64,000 bases of DNA from Lojkania enalia (lineage: Eukaryota; Ascomycota; Dothideomycetes; Pleosporales): positions 1 to 64,000 of the forward strand of contig ML986718.1 of assembly GCA_010094045.1 (NCBI GenBank). Direction: 5' to 3'. Every line of letters starts with the position of its first letter. Position 1 is the first letter of the stretch. A program made the position numbers and the translations under genes. Shown here piece by piece: positions 46,807 through 59,050 of the stretch. A model generated the notes under the pieces. The model was not told the origin of the DNA and ran no database searches. It worked only from the letters and a program-made list of their open reading frames with translations.

Positions 46807-49085
46807 ATACTAACGTCGAGATTATTCCCGCATTTAAAGCAAAACAGAATGCTTGATATATAGGATTGCGTTTGCGAAGCGAATCGTTTGCGCTCAAATT
46901 GCAGCAAGACAAGCGCTAAGCGTGGCACTGTGAGTGAAACCTACTCTACACAACCGTCACTATTACCTACTCAAGCCGTAGCCATTGTTTGACACATAGT
47001 GAATGGTCACTTAGATCAAGGCCCGGGCGCGTCAGGTTCGCTGGGTAGTTTTGGGATATTGCTCCAGACAATTGTCTAGCAACGCTTGAGGCGCAGTTGC
47101 CCCTCGTCCGACCCGGCATATCTCAACCCCTGATCTAAAATTCGCTTTCCGATATCATTTAGCGATTCTGCAGATACGGATCGCTTTCCAGCAACTAGAA
47201 TTGGGTCATTCGTGTTCGTGGGCGGCTGTTATCTGAGTCAAGCCGAAAATGTGAGACAGAATTTACGCCCGTTGTTGTCTTGAAGCTTGACACATGGAAT
47301 GACATCGCAAGGCGCTTGCCCTGTCTCTTTATGTTATTCTACTACACATCAGATACTTTCTATCGAGCTGGGCGTAATCTGGATCCCAGACAATTACGGA
47401 GTGTCATACATTGAGGCGTCGTTAAAATATGTTGATGGCGCAGGTATGTGGCTGGGGGTAAACTAGCTATTCACGGCTATACATAAAAGGTCCGCCCGAT
47501 TATAAAGCAGCACATCTTGGACGTTGAAATTAACGTTTGCTAACGGGGCCCCGGGGTAAATTTAGGTATCCCTGCAGCATATCGTATGAGCGGTGATGGT
47601 CCTGTCAACGTTCCTGCCAAGGCTGACACCTGAATAGGAAACCGAGTCCCACGTTGGCGGGATTACGGCATGGCTGAGCATCTCCAGCTGCCAAAAGGGC
47701 GGGTAGAGAGTGGAGGGCGCCAAGAGTCAGATTTGGGGGTTTCTAGAATAACTTCGCCAGATAGTTCGTTTCTTTAGTATGAGCTTTAGGCTTGAAGGAG
47801 GCCGAGCATTGAGTCTAAGGGTATACGCTAACGAGATTATGGCACAGCACCATAAACCGTATTCTCTTCGCAGTATCATCCTGTTTCTGTTTTTCATATT
47901 CGAATGCATTCTGAATGATGACATAGAGTCGTGTGCTTATAGTGTAGGTTCCTCCAAACGCGCTCCCTGGATGAGCATTCCGAATTGAGCTCGGAAGCAG
48001 GTCCCAGAGGTGATTGGCCGAAGCACAGAAACGGAGGTAAGCTGTGGCTGAGGGACATTCTGAACCACGATATCATAGCCACAAACCCTTCGCGAGGACT
48101 AGTTGGAATGTAGAAATCGATGAGGGTGATGCAGGAACGCGCGTGGGACGGATTATTTACTGCTGTCGTTTCTGGGTCCATATCGCGAGGCTGAGAATGA
48201 TTTGGGGCGTGTAGTTCAGCTGGAAGAGCCACTTAGTCATGGATAAGGACAGGGCTGAAGGTGGGACTCGGTGTAACGTCGCCGGCGGCATCGCGGGATG
48301 TAGGCATCCGGTGGACTACGCACAATAGCTGGGGGCATGGATGCCAAAAGTGTCGCATCCGAGACCGAGTAGACGGGAGGGAGTGACCACGGCTGAGGAA
48401 GCCTGCATGAAGCGAATGAACAAGATGCTGGCAGAGGGCGAGCAGCCAATTGACGTTGTGGTGTTGCAGAGCGCTAATGATCTAGCGTTGGCAGTGGCTT
48501 GCATGGAAGACGTGAAGAATTTTCGAGTAGCAAGAAGCAAGAAGCAAGAGAAGTGATGCGATGAGAGGAGCCAACTTTACAGTCCCTGGCTCCCAGTAAT
48601 CCAAGGATAATCTTGGGACAATGCTTGGACAGAACCATGGGCGATCGTCCACCGGCGTGATTGACAGGCGCGCACTACGAAGGCTCTGGATTGGCTCTAG
48701 ACGAGGGTTTGCGGAGCGGTCTTATCATAGACGACTCCCCCACACTGGCAACGCACGAGGAGAAGAGCTGGCTCGGTGCAGCGCAGAGGCCTTAATGCAC
48801 CCTACTCTCCTCTGCGACGCTGGACTCCGCCATCATCGAATGGAGCATGCGCCAAGTTGTCGTATGGCGCTACTTCTGCATGCGCATTGCTCCAGCCCAG
48901 TAGACGCAAGGCATCCGAAAGCCTCAGACTCCCCCGCTTCGACTATCAACACCAAGAATATCAGCTCGCAAGGTCAGCTCTGCAGGGCCTTTCTGAACCA
49001 CCTTCCATAAAAGCCTCGCGCCGATCCCTTCCTTGCGGACTACGTCTTCAACAGGGCATGTTCCTCCGATAGAGCGTGAACGACG
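46807..49085. other. Intergenic, right half of accessory island
   Basis: About 2.3 kb with no supported gene. A tRNA-like fragment lies near 48.2 kb. A short frame at 48341-48556 (71 codons) has a protein-like composition but no known domain and no leader. The last 200 bases should contain the promoter of the Zn2Cys6 gene. Confidence 0.45.
48204..48282 (+). pseudogene. Weak tRNA-like fragment
   Basis: GGGGCGT is followed by a good D arm (GTTC-AGCTGGAA-GAGC, A box TAGTTCAGCTGG) and a loop containing CAT where an anticodon could lie, with a 4-bp stem (CTTA/TAAG). No T arm with a TTC loop is present. It is probably a relic, possibly of tRNA-Met, or chance. Confidence 0.2.
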
Positions 49086-51721
49086 ATGCCGCGACCTAAG
49101 AAACCTGGGGCTGGCGAGCCAAAGAAGAGGTCTCGCACCGGCTGCTGGTAAGCAGGGCCTCCAACGCAATCCCACTGGCACGGAAACATCATGGCTAACC
49201 TAGGAGCAGGCCATGCAAAGCGCGCAAAGTGAAATGGTAACTACAGCACCTTATCATCCGCAGCGAACATTGTGATAACCCTCAAGCAGCGGAGAGGAGA
49301 AGCCGCGATGCTCTAATTGCGAGCGACAGGGCGAGACCTGCGACTACAGCATCCGACTCAATTGGGGCGGGCGTACAAAGAGAGATAAACCAGGATCTAC
49401 GGCGTCGAGTGCGACGAGCAGTCCACATGGCTCAGTGTTCTCATTTGAAGAGAATCTCTCGTCCCTGTTTCCTCCTGCAACACCAGATTCGGCGGTACGA
49501 CCCTCAAGCTTCGTGCAGCATGCAAGATCTCGCTCTGCCATCTCCCTCCCGCTTTCCGATCCATCCATTGGCCCAGAGTTGATGCGGATAAGTCGGGCGC
49601 AGTCACCATCAATAATGGCGATTGGAGGGCCATTCGAGCCACGAGGACTGGGGCAGCCTACATCCGCCCCATTTGACCCTCGCATCCAGAGCACACAGTA
49701 TCGCGTAGTGGACTATCCCTCCCCAGCGGCATCCAGTCTCGAAAGCCTCAACTTCAGCAGCGCTGGATATGGATCAATGAATGCGGATGCTCCCCTCTCG
49801 CCTCCTATGCCCCCGCCGAATCGAGGATTGAATGCACACCACTCGCCCAACTTCCGGCAGTCAGGGGAAGAATCGGGATGGCAGCGCCACCAGCGGAGCC
49901 ACTCCGCCGAGTCCCCTGCTGCAACCTCATTATCCGTCTCAGAAGCATATTCTCCTCATCCAGGTCCGCCTACACCCTACAGCACTTTTGGGACGACTCC
50001 GTTGACACCAAACTCATCAGTCGGCTCCGAAGACGCCATTATGCGTACTGCACCAAAGTCATCAGGCCCATCGTATCCACCCCCCGATCTTCGTCGATTG
50101 TCAGTACAGTCCCTGCTTACAGGACCGCCGGGGGACCCACCCAGCCCTGAAGCACATCAAGGTAGACAATATCCAGTTGGTGATGCCAGCACAATTACCT
50201 ATGGGTACGATCTTGGATATCCAGATCTAGACACCCCGAAGAATGACGATACGCGCGCAATCGCAATGTTTAGCCCTCCGAGTGATATCATGATGGGATT
50301 CGATGATGAAGCTCCGTACGGCAGCACTGAAACGCGTGGGAAAGACATGGCATTTGAAGTAGGAGGCTACTATGCAAAGCCGGTCCCCATAAAGATATCA
50401 AAGTCCCTCAATCTACCACCCCTATTACTCGAAAACCCTATGAACCTTCTATATTTCCATCATTTCCTCAATCATACAGCTCGCATTCTAGTCCCGCATG
50501 ACTGCGAACAGAATCCCTTTCGCCAGATCTTGCCTGAGAGTAAGCAAGTCATTTCTATATCCTAGGCGATACCTAACAGTTTCAGTGGCCGTCCAGGACG
50601 AGAATATTATGAATCTCGTTCTAGCATACAGCGCTTCTCACCGCGCGCGCCTACTCAACCACCCTGAACCCGCCAACCGAATCGCGGTCTGGGTGCAGGA
50701 TGTCTTCCCCAAACTCCGCGAAACCCTTGCTAGCAGCAGCCAAATAACAAATGCCACGCTCGCCCCGGCGATAATGCTAGCGTCCCTCGAAATCATCTCA
50801 CCGAATACATTCGAAGTACCCATTTCTTGGCAAAACCACCTTACAGTAGCCCGACAAATGATAATCGCACGTGGCGGTCCTAAAAGTATGGACCGGCATG
50901 ACCGAGTTGCTTACTTTTTATCGAGATGGTTTGCCTATCTAGATGTTCTCGGCTCGTTGAGTGGCAATAAGAACGACCAACCTCTTGGCTCTTTCTACTG
51001 GTCCTCAGAAAACGCTTCGGCGGACGAGGATTTCCAGATCGATTGCCTACTTGGTTTCACAACGCGCTGTGTGGGCATACTAGCACGCATTGCTGAGCTA
51101 GCAAAACGCTGCGAGGCTGAACGAATTGACGAGGACGGTAATATTCGTGAGGACTGGCGACCTGCCGAAGAGGTCGTCCTGCAGGCAATACAGATCCAAA
51201 GAGAACTAGAGGAGGGACTCAGTGATCGTGACCATATGATCTACAAGGGCTGCAACCATCGATCATCCGATAGTAGTGAGGGAGAAGGCGCTTGGGATGC
51301 CACAGAAATCTACGCCACGAACGAAATGTTCCACTGGGCAGGTCTTATCCACCTGTTCCGCCGCGTTCTCGGCAAACCCGCGATGGATCCAGAAGTTCAG
51401 CATGCTGTTCGAGAGATTGTTGGACTGCTGTACAAAGTTAGACGAGGCAGCACAGCTGAAGCCTGTCTCCTCTTCCCAATGTTCGCTGCTGGGTGTGACG
51501 CTAAGGACGCAGGACAGCGGGAGAAGATTATGGAGAGGCTGAGGTGTGTCGAGGGCTTTGGAATGACTCAGGTACGCATAGAATATCTCTTATACACTTT
51601 TCTATCAGAAGTAGCGGGTTAACATCTTTTGCAGGTTCACAAAGCTCGTTCCCTGATGCAGAAAGTTTGGGATACTGGAAAGCCCTGGGAATCGCTCGTT
51701 TGTGGCGAATTCTTCGGCTGA
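49086..51721 (+). CDS. Zn2Cys6 fungal transcription factor
   Basis: Five exons (49086-49147, 49210-49236, 49290-50539, 50586-51571, 51635-51721) give 803 residues. The binuclear zinc cluster is at residues 20-47: Cys20, 23, 30, 37, 40 and 47 in C-x2-C-x6-C-x6-C-x2-C-x6-C (GCWPCKARKVKC, PRCSNCERQGETC), preceded by basic KKRSRTG. A long Ser/Pro-rich linker follows to about residue 400. The C-terminal half is a helical fungal regulatory domain (DENIMNLVLAYSASHRARLL to the MQKVWDTGKPWESL end), like DUF3468-type factors. Splitting of the zinc cluster by two introns is notable: intron 1 has two acceptors 6 nt apart, and only the downstream one gives canonical spacing. It is a nuclear DNA-binding regulator; targets unknown. 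No metabolic cluster surrounds it. Confidence 0.93.
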
Positions 51722-52528
51722 ACGCCCTTGACTTCCTTCTTCCAATACATATACATACTTTCGGAAAGCTTTCTCGATTACTGAGCTGTTTATAGCATTG
51801 TTATTATCTTATCTTACTCCTCCTCTGTCGACATGATTATAGATCGGTGTTCAGGGATTTATATTCACAATTTTGGATGTTTGTACAACTTGTGGGAAGA
51901 TCTAGCGATTATTTGAATGCGTATTGTTTTACTTATGGGGAATGGCTCTGGTTTTAGATGCTCTACTTGTACGATGCCTCGGATGGGTGGGACGGGTAAG
52001 GCGCTCAGAGATACCCTGCGGTGGAATTATTGGCGTCTTCATGAGTACGGTAGGAATCAATATATAGATTGTACGGGTCAGACTTGGATAAAATTCGAGA
52101 TCTCATGAACTAGTTTCTGTTTTGATTAAGCGTGTGGTCATAATGCTTGCTTCACGAGTTCTGGCAAGGAGCTCATCGGGCCGACCATCAAGATGCCTTG
52201 CCTGAGTAATCAAAGTGGCCCAAGTGTAAGGCTCCACCAGCGCTCTTGAATGAATGACGTTGAGCAGAACACAGCTCAAGCTCAAGGAACAGTCTCGTCT
52301 TCGCTCCTTATTGTGAGAGCCGTTACAATTGTTCGCATCTATTGATTGGCGTCTTATACCTGTCTTTCCATCCCGCTCATTCACTCTTGTGCAGCGAGCT
52401 GCTTCCTCTCTCCGTAATTTCCTGCCAAGCCCCAGAATTTCTATCTCTCTCAGTTCCTCTCGAACAGGATCCACACGACCATCTCCTCCATTCCTCTCCT
52501 ACGCGTACACGAGACAAAAACTGCCAGA
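51722..52528. other. Intergenic Zn2Cys6 factor / PAM17
   Basis: About 800 bp between two co-oriented genes with no coding features. CT-rich sequence near 52350-52520 is the probable PAM17 leader. Confidence 0.55.
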
Positions 52529-53302
52529 ATGTTCGCATCCAGCTCGCTCCATCCCTTTAGGACACTCAGCGTCCGCTTCCAGCTCGCAATGATCGTCCCA
52601 AGCTGCACCACCGCCGCATCCTACACTACCTCATCTCGACCAGTCAAGCTCCCGCGAACGAAATACTCCCTCTCCACCTCAGTCTCAAAGTCTCCAATCG
52701 TCATCTCAGCTGTCCGATACAGCTCCACCGCGTCCGCTACATCCACAAACCCCACACCGAACAGCCCTCAAAGCGCATCAAACCAGCTCACATGGAATCG
52801 CTTTCTCGAACTTCGACGCACGCGCCGAAGGATCAGCGTGCTTGCTTCCTCCGTCACCGCCCTCGCTACCGTTATGAGCGGCCTGCGAATCTCAATCGAG
52901 CGTAACTGGGACAGCATGGCCGCCGCGACCGTCGGCCTTGACCCCATCGTCGTCACGGGTCTAGGAGCCATTGGCTTCCTAGCAACAGGCTGGCTAATCG
53001 GGCCCTTCTTCGGTAACAGTCTCTTCAACGTCTGGTACCGGAACATTCGGTCGGAATTCGAGGCCGTGCGTCACCCCACTTCAGTACCTCCCCTCAATAT
53101 AAAACTGATAATTACATAGAAGGAGCGCGAATTCTACAACCGTGTCAAACGCCACCGCGTTGATCCAACCTCTTCTTCCATGGCGAACCCCGTCCCTGAC
53201 TACTACGGCGAGAAGATCGGAAGTGTAGCGGACTATAGGCGGTGGTTGAAGGACCAGCGGGCGTTCAATCTGAAGAGGGGTGCTTATGTGGGGAACAAGT
53301 AA
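52529..53302 (+). CDS. PAM17: Mitochondrial import motor subunit Pam17
   Basis: Pam17 is an inner-membrane component of the presequence-translocase-associated import motor, where it helps organise the Pam16-Pam18 J-protein pair at TIM23. Two exons (52529-53065, 53120-53302) encode 239 residues. The first 80 residues are Ser/Thr/Arg-rich and nearly acid-free, a long mitochondrial presequence. The conserved core begins at LTWNRFLELRRTRRRISV, with two membrane segments (about VLASSVTALATVMSGL and PIVVTGLGAIGFLATGWLIG). Exon 2 gives the conserved matrix tail (KEREFYNRVKRHRVDP and NPVPDYYGEKIGSVADYRRW). Length is normal for the family. Confidence 0.94.
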
Positions 53303-54515
53303 TCTACATATAATTGAATCTTCTCTCAGAGGAGCTGGTATAGACCTTGATCACAGTCTGCGCAAAGATGAAAGGTGTCTAAACAGAATATCCTCAGCAA
53401 ATAGTTTCAGACGCTAGAAACATATTATTTGATTTTAGGGAGAAGAGAAGAGAATGAGGCAATCCCTTTGGGATATACAATTTCGACGTGTTATGGGGGT
53501 ATGTGCTGAATCTGAGTCTGCGTGCGGTATCCAGGTTATCTGTATACTTTTCTCTCTTTGGAAGCATTTGAGTCTAGCTACTGAGAGACGTATATATTTC
53601 CTACGAATTGTGATTTTTCGGGTGGTTTATTGCATATGTATAGCATAGCTTAAGGCAAGACAATGAAACCACCTCTCTTCTCCGCCATTTTGGTCCTTTG
53701 GAATGTTCTCTATTTGTTAGTATATCATTATTGTGATGATTTGTCTTGAGCGTTATGAGTGGAGTGATGGTTCTATATTGCTTGAATATTTTCTAGATAT
53801 TGGATGGTGGAAGCTTGTACTTGATTGAGGAGTTTGCGGGCCGGGACATGCTTCGGGTGTGTAGATAGGTGAGCTATTTGCCTGCTTTCCCGGCTTCAGA
53901 ATTTTTGCGGATTACATTGAGATTGCGTGCTATAATTTCGCTACATTTTGCGTAGTAGCATTGCCAGCAACACTCACGTGACTTTATCACCACTATTCGT
54001 TCCATTATCATTTGATTTACCATTCACAAACACTGTCTATATAAGCTAGCCTTTCTATTGTAGATAGATTGTCATCGTCATTACTCCTTTTCCATATTCC
54101 AAAGGGAATGAGTTATAGCGCTCCTCTTTATCTACGTTGGGACAAAGAAGATTATCTTCAGAAGAGTTGGTGATGGCTTGAGGCCCCTATCAAGACTGAA
54201 TAGTCACCCACTCCCTGCGCTCCGGATTCGGTGTGACGGGCCTTCACTACATTCCTCACGCATAGCAGCTCCTGTGGTGAATTGAGCACGTTTAGTTTGT
54301 GTTAGCCCGTACCTTTTTTGTGTGTAAAGTTTCTTCTGCCCTCTCCCCTGGAAAATCTTGCGCAACACAACTATACTTCCCAACACTGCGTCGAGAACAA
54401 CATGCAGTGCAATCACAGAATCCCAATTTCTATACCACTACAGATTGTAAGCTTTTAGCCATTCATCATTTCCTCTATAGGCGGCTAATACTGAGATAGG
54501 TATACCTCCACTACA
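53303..54515. other. Intergenic PAM17 / decayed gene
   Basis: About 1.2 kb, AT-leaning, with no supported gene. Possible promoter for the decayed gene at the right end (tatataagct near 54040). Confidence 0.5.
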
Positions 54516-56121
54516 ATGGCTGCTGCTGTCGCGGGCTCAATGCTCATTCGCATGGACATGAAGGATCAGCGACTCCAGGAAGTGAGGCAGGCTCTCTCCA
54601 TCCAGCAGCAGAAGCAGAAGACTCCCGTCTTCGTGCTGGACCTAGTGTGTGTCAAGACTGTCACTCCTTCCGGCCGAGAAATCCAGCTATTTGGTCACGG
54701 GGGCCAGTCCACGCCCAAATAGATGCATGAATCTGTACAGCCGGCGACCGTCTTTGCTGTCCATCAAGCCACCCTTGGCGAGAACCGGTTTGTGGTGCAC
54801 TTTGTCTCTACGAAGAGTGAGGAAGCCTCTGCTGTTGCTAAACAGTTCCCGGACGGTGTCATCTCGATTGCTGGCAAAGGGCTTCAGCTCAGCGATGGAG
54901 CCACCTCGCAATTTTTTGTTTCGGCTGAGCCGGAGTCGCATTTGGAGGGCCACGGTCTGTCGAGGAGTATTGTGATAGGGAAGAAAACCCAGTTCACCAA
55001 GGACACGAAACTGGTGCTAGCGGGTAAGTATTTAGTACTCTTTTTTATTTATTGGGACTCAGCTAAGAATACTTCGGGCCAAAAAATCGACGGGTTCCAC
55101 CAGCTTTATGTTTGGAACGACAGTGTCTCGGTCAATAATGTTCCGCTCATCGGCTACGATAACCCAACGAGCGGACAATATCTTGAAGTAGTATCTAGTA
55201 GTTGAGCCCCCCCCCCCCCCGAGCTCTTTAGCATACAACCAAGGGCTGAGATCTCGGTCGACATGCAGTTGTATAAGAACGAGAAGTACACGGATCCAGC
55301 GGACAGAACGCACTAGGTCCCGGGTTACGTCTCGCCCGCCGAGAGGCTATACGCAACAGCTTTCGGTATCAATGATCTAGAAGTCAACACCGTTGTCCAA
55401 ATCAAAAGTGTCGAGACGCCGGAAGCTGAGATCTTCAATGGCCTGGCCATCGAGTTTTGCTGCGTCTTGGAAGTTGCCAAGTTTGTCGACACGCATCCCG
55501 ACACCCCCAAGTTCCATCTCGAGTTCGTGGCTAATCTAAGCATGACCGGCAAACTGAGGTGCAAAGAACCTCGCCTCAGCGAACGCAAGATGCCTGTCGG
55601 TGAGCCTCCACGACCGGCCGATTTCCCGAACCTACCGAAGACCAAGCTGAGAACGGGAATGAGGGCGAAGGGAGCCGACGCCACTCTCCCACTCTATTAG
55701 TAGAAGATACAAGAGGCCTTGCTTTAGGAAGAGGCCATGAAGTAACAGAAAGCGGCACACAAGGAGGCTATCGACAAGGACAAGTACACTGCTGAGGAGA
55801 GAAAGTTTGATTTCAGGGATTGGGTCTGTCTGGTTTATGACCAGCATAATTTCGGCAGCCATGAAATCTGCTTCAATAAGTAGAGTGTGGCAGGGCCCGT
55901 TTCGCCAGGGTCTACGAAGCGCATCCAGATGTGGATCCTGCCGAGCGGAAGAACGTTGAGTAGCAGGAGGCTCAGATTGAGTGAAGGTATATTAAAGGAG
56001 ATAATGTGATCTTCCTGTCTGCTTCAACTTCGCACAGCTCACTGACGACCCCGAACAAGAAGGCTCTGCTATCTTCAACGATTAGGCTGACGCTGCTTCC
56101 TTCATCTCCAGTACGACCTAA
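54516..56121 (+). pseudogene. Decayed hypothetical protein gene with many TAG/TAA stops
   Basis: A long protein-like frame runs from ATG 54516 to a TAA at 56119-56121 but is broken repeatedly: TAG at 54720, TGA at 55203, then TAG or TAA near 55315, 55698, 55725, 55743 and 56082. Between stops the text is strongly protein-like (for example IFNGLAIEFCCVLEVAKFVD, PNLPKTKLRTGMRAKG, FDFRDWVCLVYDQHNFG). A poly-C run at 55206-55219 shifts the frame. A possible 39-nt intron (55024-55062) does not alter the frame. Several stops sit where Gln codons would fit, which suggests C-to-T change as in RIP. I do not recognise the family. Confidence 0.6.
55206..55219 (+). repeat. 14-base poly-C tract
   Basis: Run of 14 C inside the decayed gene, at the point where the reading frame changes. 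Length may be unstable or miscounted in assembly. Confidence 0.8.
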
Positions 56122-59050
56122 GTCCCTCGCCTTCGACTCATTTCTGTAAATATTGGGTCTATTTGTACAAGCATCAGCGATTCAATTGGCAAGGACTTGT
56201 TTGTTTGTGGATTATATATTAGGATGTGCTATTATAATAAGATTTGCTTTGTGCTCCTAAGTATATATTCTATGGACTCTCCAAAATTTTCCTAAGAGCT
56301 ATACCAATATCGGCTTAAATAAATATCTAAAAGCAATAGTGTCAACTACAGGGCCTCAGTGCGGCCTCCTCGCCGTGAACAAAGCACTCCTCTTGACAGT
56401 GAATGGACGCCGGGCATTCAATCTTCACATGCGGTTCCCAATTTGTTCTTAAACTTTTTATGACGTGGAATAATCTCGTAAAAAAATGCTACTTAGCCAC
56501 ACTTGACCCTCCTTTCTCCCTCTCTATACCCTTCCGCGCCAGCAGAGTGCCCTGCGGTCCGGATTACGTGGACTGCTAGTGCCTTGGCCCTTGCGCCCGC
56601 CCCCCAAGGACATATAAGAGTCATCCCCTTCCCACTTTCTACTTTTATTTTTCTTTCTTTTCCATACTTACCTGGTCGAGGTCACTGAGCTCATGAATTT
56701 GGTTGATTCGATGAGGTCAGCGCATTGCACAGGGCAGTCTGGTCTTTTCGTGCTTTCCCTTCGGGGGTGGCATCGGCGTAATTTTTGGTGGCACTCTATT
56801 CAATCTCTTTTTTATTGACTCAATTGGTCTCTACCAATTGATTGAAGAAGAAGTCTTGCTCATGGTTTATGGACCCCATGGTGTTGTGCCATGCCATGCA
56901 TGTTCCCATATACGCCTTCTCACATACACAGGCTCCTCAAGCTATTCATTCGCCCGTATTGCATATGCCCCCATATTCTATGTGCGCTCACCGTTGCGTA
57001 TTGTTGTTTCCCTCATTATTGACTCTCAACCTGTTATGTGACAACATCCCATACGTGAGCTATTGTATGCTTCTCCGTGAGAAGTGTAGAAGTAAAAGTG
57101 GGTAAAACAGTTGATTGATGAGACTACTGGCAGAAGATACCTATATACTGCTAAACTAGCTTTACAAGTGATCATATAAACAGTATACTAGTAACCTGCT
57201 CCTGCCGATCTTCCAAGGAGGCAATCGCAATTACCTCATCTAACAAGAAGAAGCAGACCACTGCTGATAGTTCGTGATGTCGCAGTCCATCTCCCACAGC
57301 GTCCGTAACAGTGCCATATATGGCAATATTGTTGCGGCGCTGGTCACAGAGAACCAAAGGGCGTAAATAATATATATGGACATTCTTAGAGTGCTCGATC
57401 GATTTCTGAAGCAGCTCACAATGTGTTACTCTAGCATTTTGCGGGGAGTGTGAAGTTGGGCTTTGCGAAGGAGCAGCCCACCCGGCCGTGGTTCTCAGCA
57501 ATCATTATAAGTTTAGCATAATAGGAAGTAGTGTCTCTAAAAGAGGTTGATGTGAGCCTATACTGTGCCGCCATTGCTAGAATTGAAGCAGATCACGCCT
57601 AGGGTATGGTAGAGTTGGACACTATCCTTCGGCGGCCACGCTACTCACTGTGGGTGATAGGCTGTGACCTGCGAAAAAAGAGACACATCTTAGAACGGCG
57701 AAAACAAGAGAGCAGATTGGATCGTATCGTATTGTTTATATAAACTATTAGGATCTCACCGGGCGGCTGCATAAAAGATCCCGCCCGGCACTGGCGTTGT
57801 GTGGTCATAAACAACCTGGTTTAGGAGCAGGGCTAGCTCACCACCTACTATTTCAGCACGGAGTTTCCAGCGCCTGCTATCGAAATTAGAATAATGAATC
57901 TTCTCACTCATAACATCTAGAGAATCTCAAAAGCCGACAGTAACATTGTGTTGATAGCCCGCTCATCCAACGTCAGCCGCCACGGCCGCTAAGTGGGCAA
58001 CAATAATATTGCTAGTGGCCTGGATTGCGCCTCGCATTAAAGAACCGCATTGAGACGCGAAGTCCAATAGGCAGACTTTCTACCTTCTTACATCGTTCCA
58101 CTCTCGAAACACTATCGTCACAAGACAATGTATTTATGAGCTTTCCCAGCACCAGAAACGTCAGGTGTTGTCCTCACAATAACAAGAATGAGATAGGCTA
58201 CCATCAGGGAAAAAAAAAAAAAAAAAAAAAACATGCGGACTCAGAGAGGGCTCCGTCATAAGCCTAGAAACAGCCAACAGGCCAGTTCAGAAAGCCACCA
58301 AAAAGCAATTCGAAGCCGGACAACATAATGGCGGCAGGAAAGCAGAATCAACTCTAAACCCCCGCTCGAGCTCCCAAACGCCCAAGCCCACCGAGGCTGA
58401 TGGAGCGCAGAAACTCAAACTGAGATTCAAGCAGACAGGACGCGTCCCTCCTTTTCCCTACCTACCCAATATAATATTCGGGCCTAGCAGCTTTCCTATC
58501 ATTTCCAATGTCCGATTCATCCCAATTATGCCCTATTCCGGCAAAACAGCTATGCCTACAATGCCGGTTTGAACTATCCTCGCTTCCCGAAACGCTTAAC
58601 CATCTCGCGCCTCATTGGCTCACACAACGTTTGGCGGTCCAATAAGCGTGCATAAAGTTGCAAGGGAGGCGGAAATACTGGGAAATAGTTGTTGGAGGCA
58701 TACGGCGTTTTAAAGGAATCAAGGACGCGGCGACAATATGGGGAAGAGGACGACGTATCTTGGCCGCTATACATTTGTGGAATATAGGGCGATGGGGTTA
58801 GCAAATGTAACTTGTTCAATCTATCTGCTTGCCACAATTTTTTAATCTCTCAATCTCTTTAGTACAATTCGAAGTGCGTCGTCACGGATATAGATCCAAC
58901 CGTCCCGGTTTCGAAGAAGTATACATGGCAAACAAGACGTATCTCCACTGACCTTTCTTCTGCGTAAGACAGGAAATTCTAAGGTCGATGTCCAGCATCG
59001 CTGCGTTATTTCCGCGTCTATTGTGCTGGAACTCTCATTAGACCGGCGAG
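56122..59050. other. Intergenic, gene-poor
   Basis: About 2.9 kb without a supported gene. A promoter-like TATA (acatataag near 56609) with a CT-rich stretch after it leads to no convincing frame. A minus-strand frame of 109 codons at 57172-57501 has protein-like text but no known domain. A 22-A tract lies at 58210-58231. The CFEM gene promoter occupies the right end. Confidence 0.45.
58210..58231 (+). repeat. 22-base poly-A tract
   Basis: Uninterrupted run of 22 A in intergenic DNA. Could be a retroposed tail, but no element upstream of it is recognisable. Confidence 0.9.

Noticed and set aside
48341..48556. 71-codon plus-strand frame upstream of the Zn2Cys6 gene
   Set aside because: No domain, no leader signals, and located in a decayed region; not enough to call a gene.
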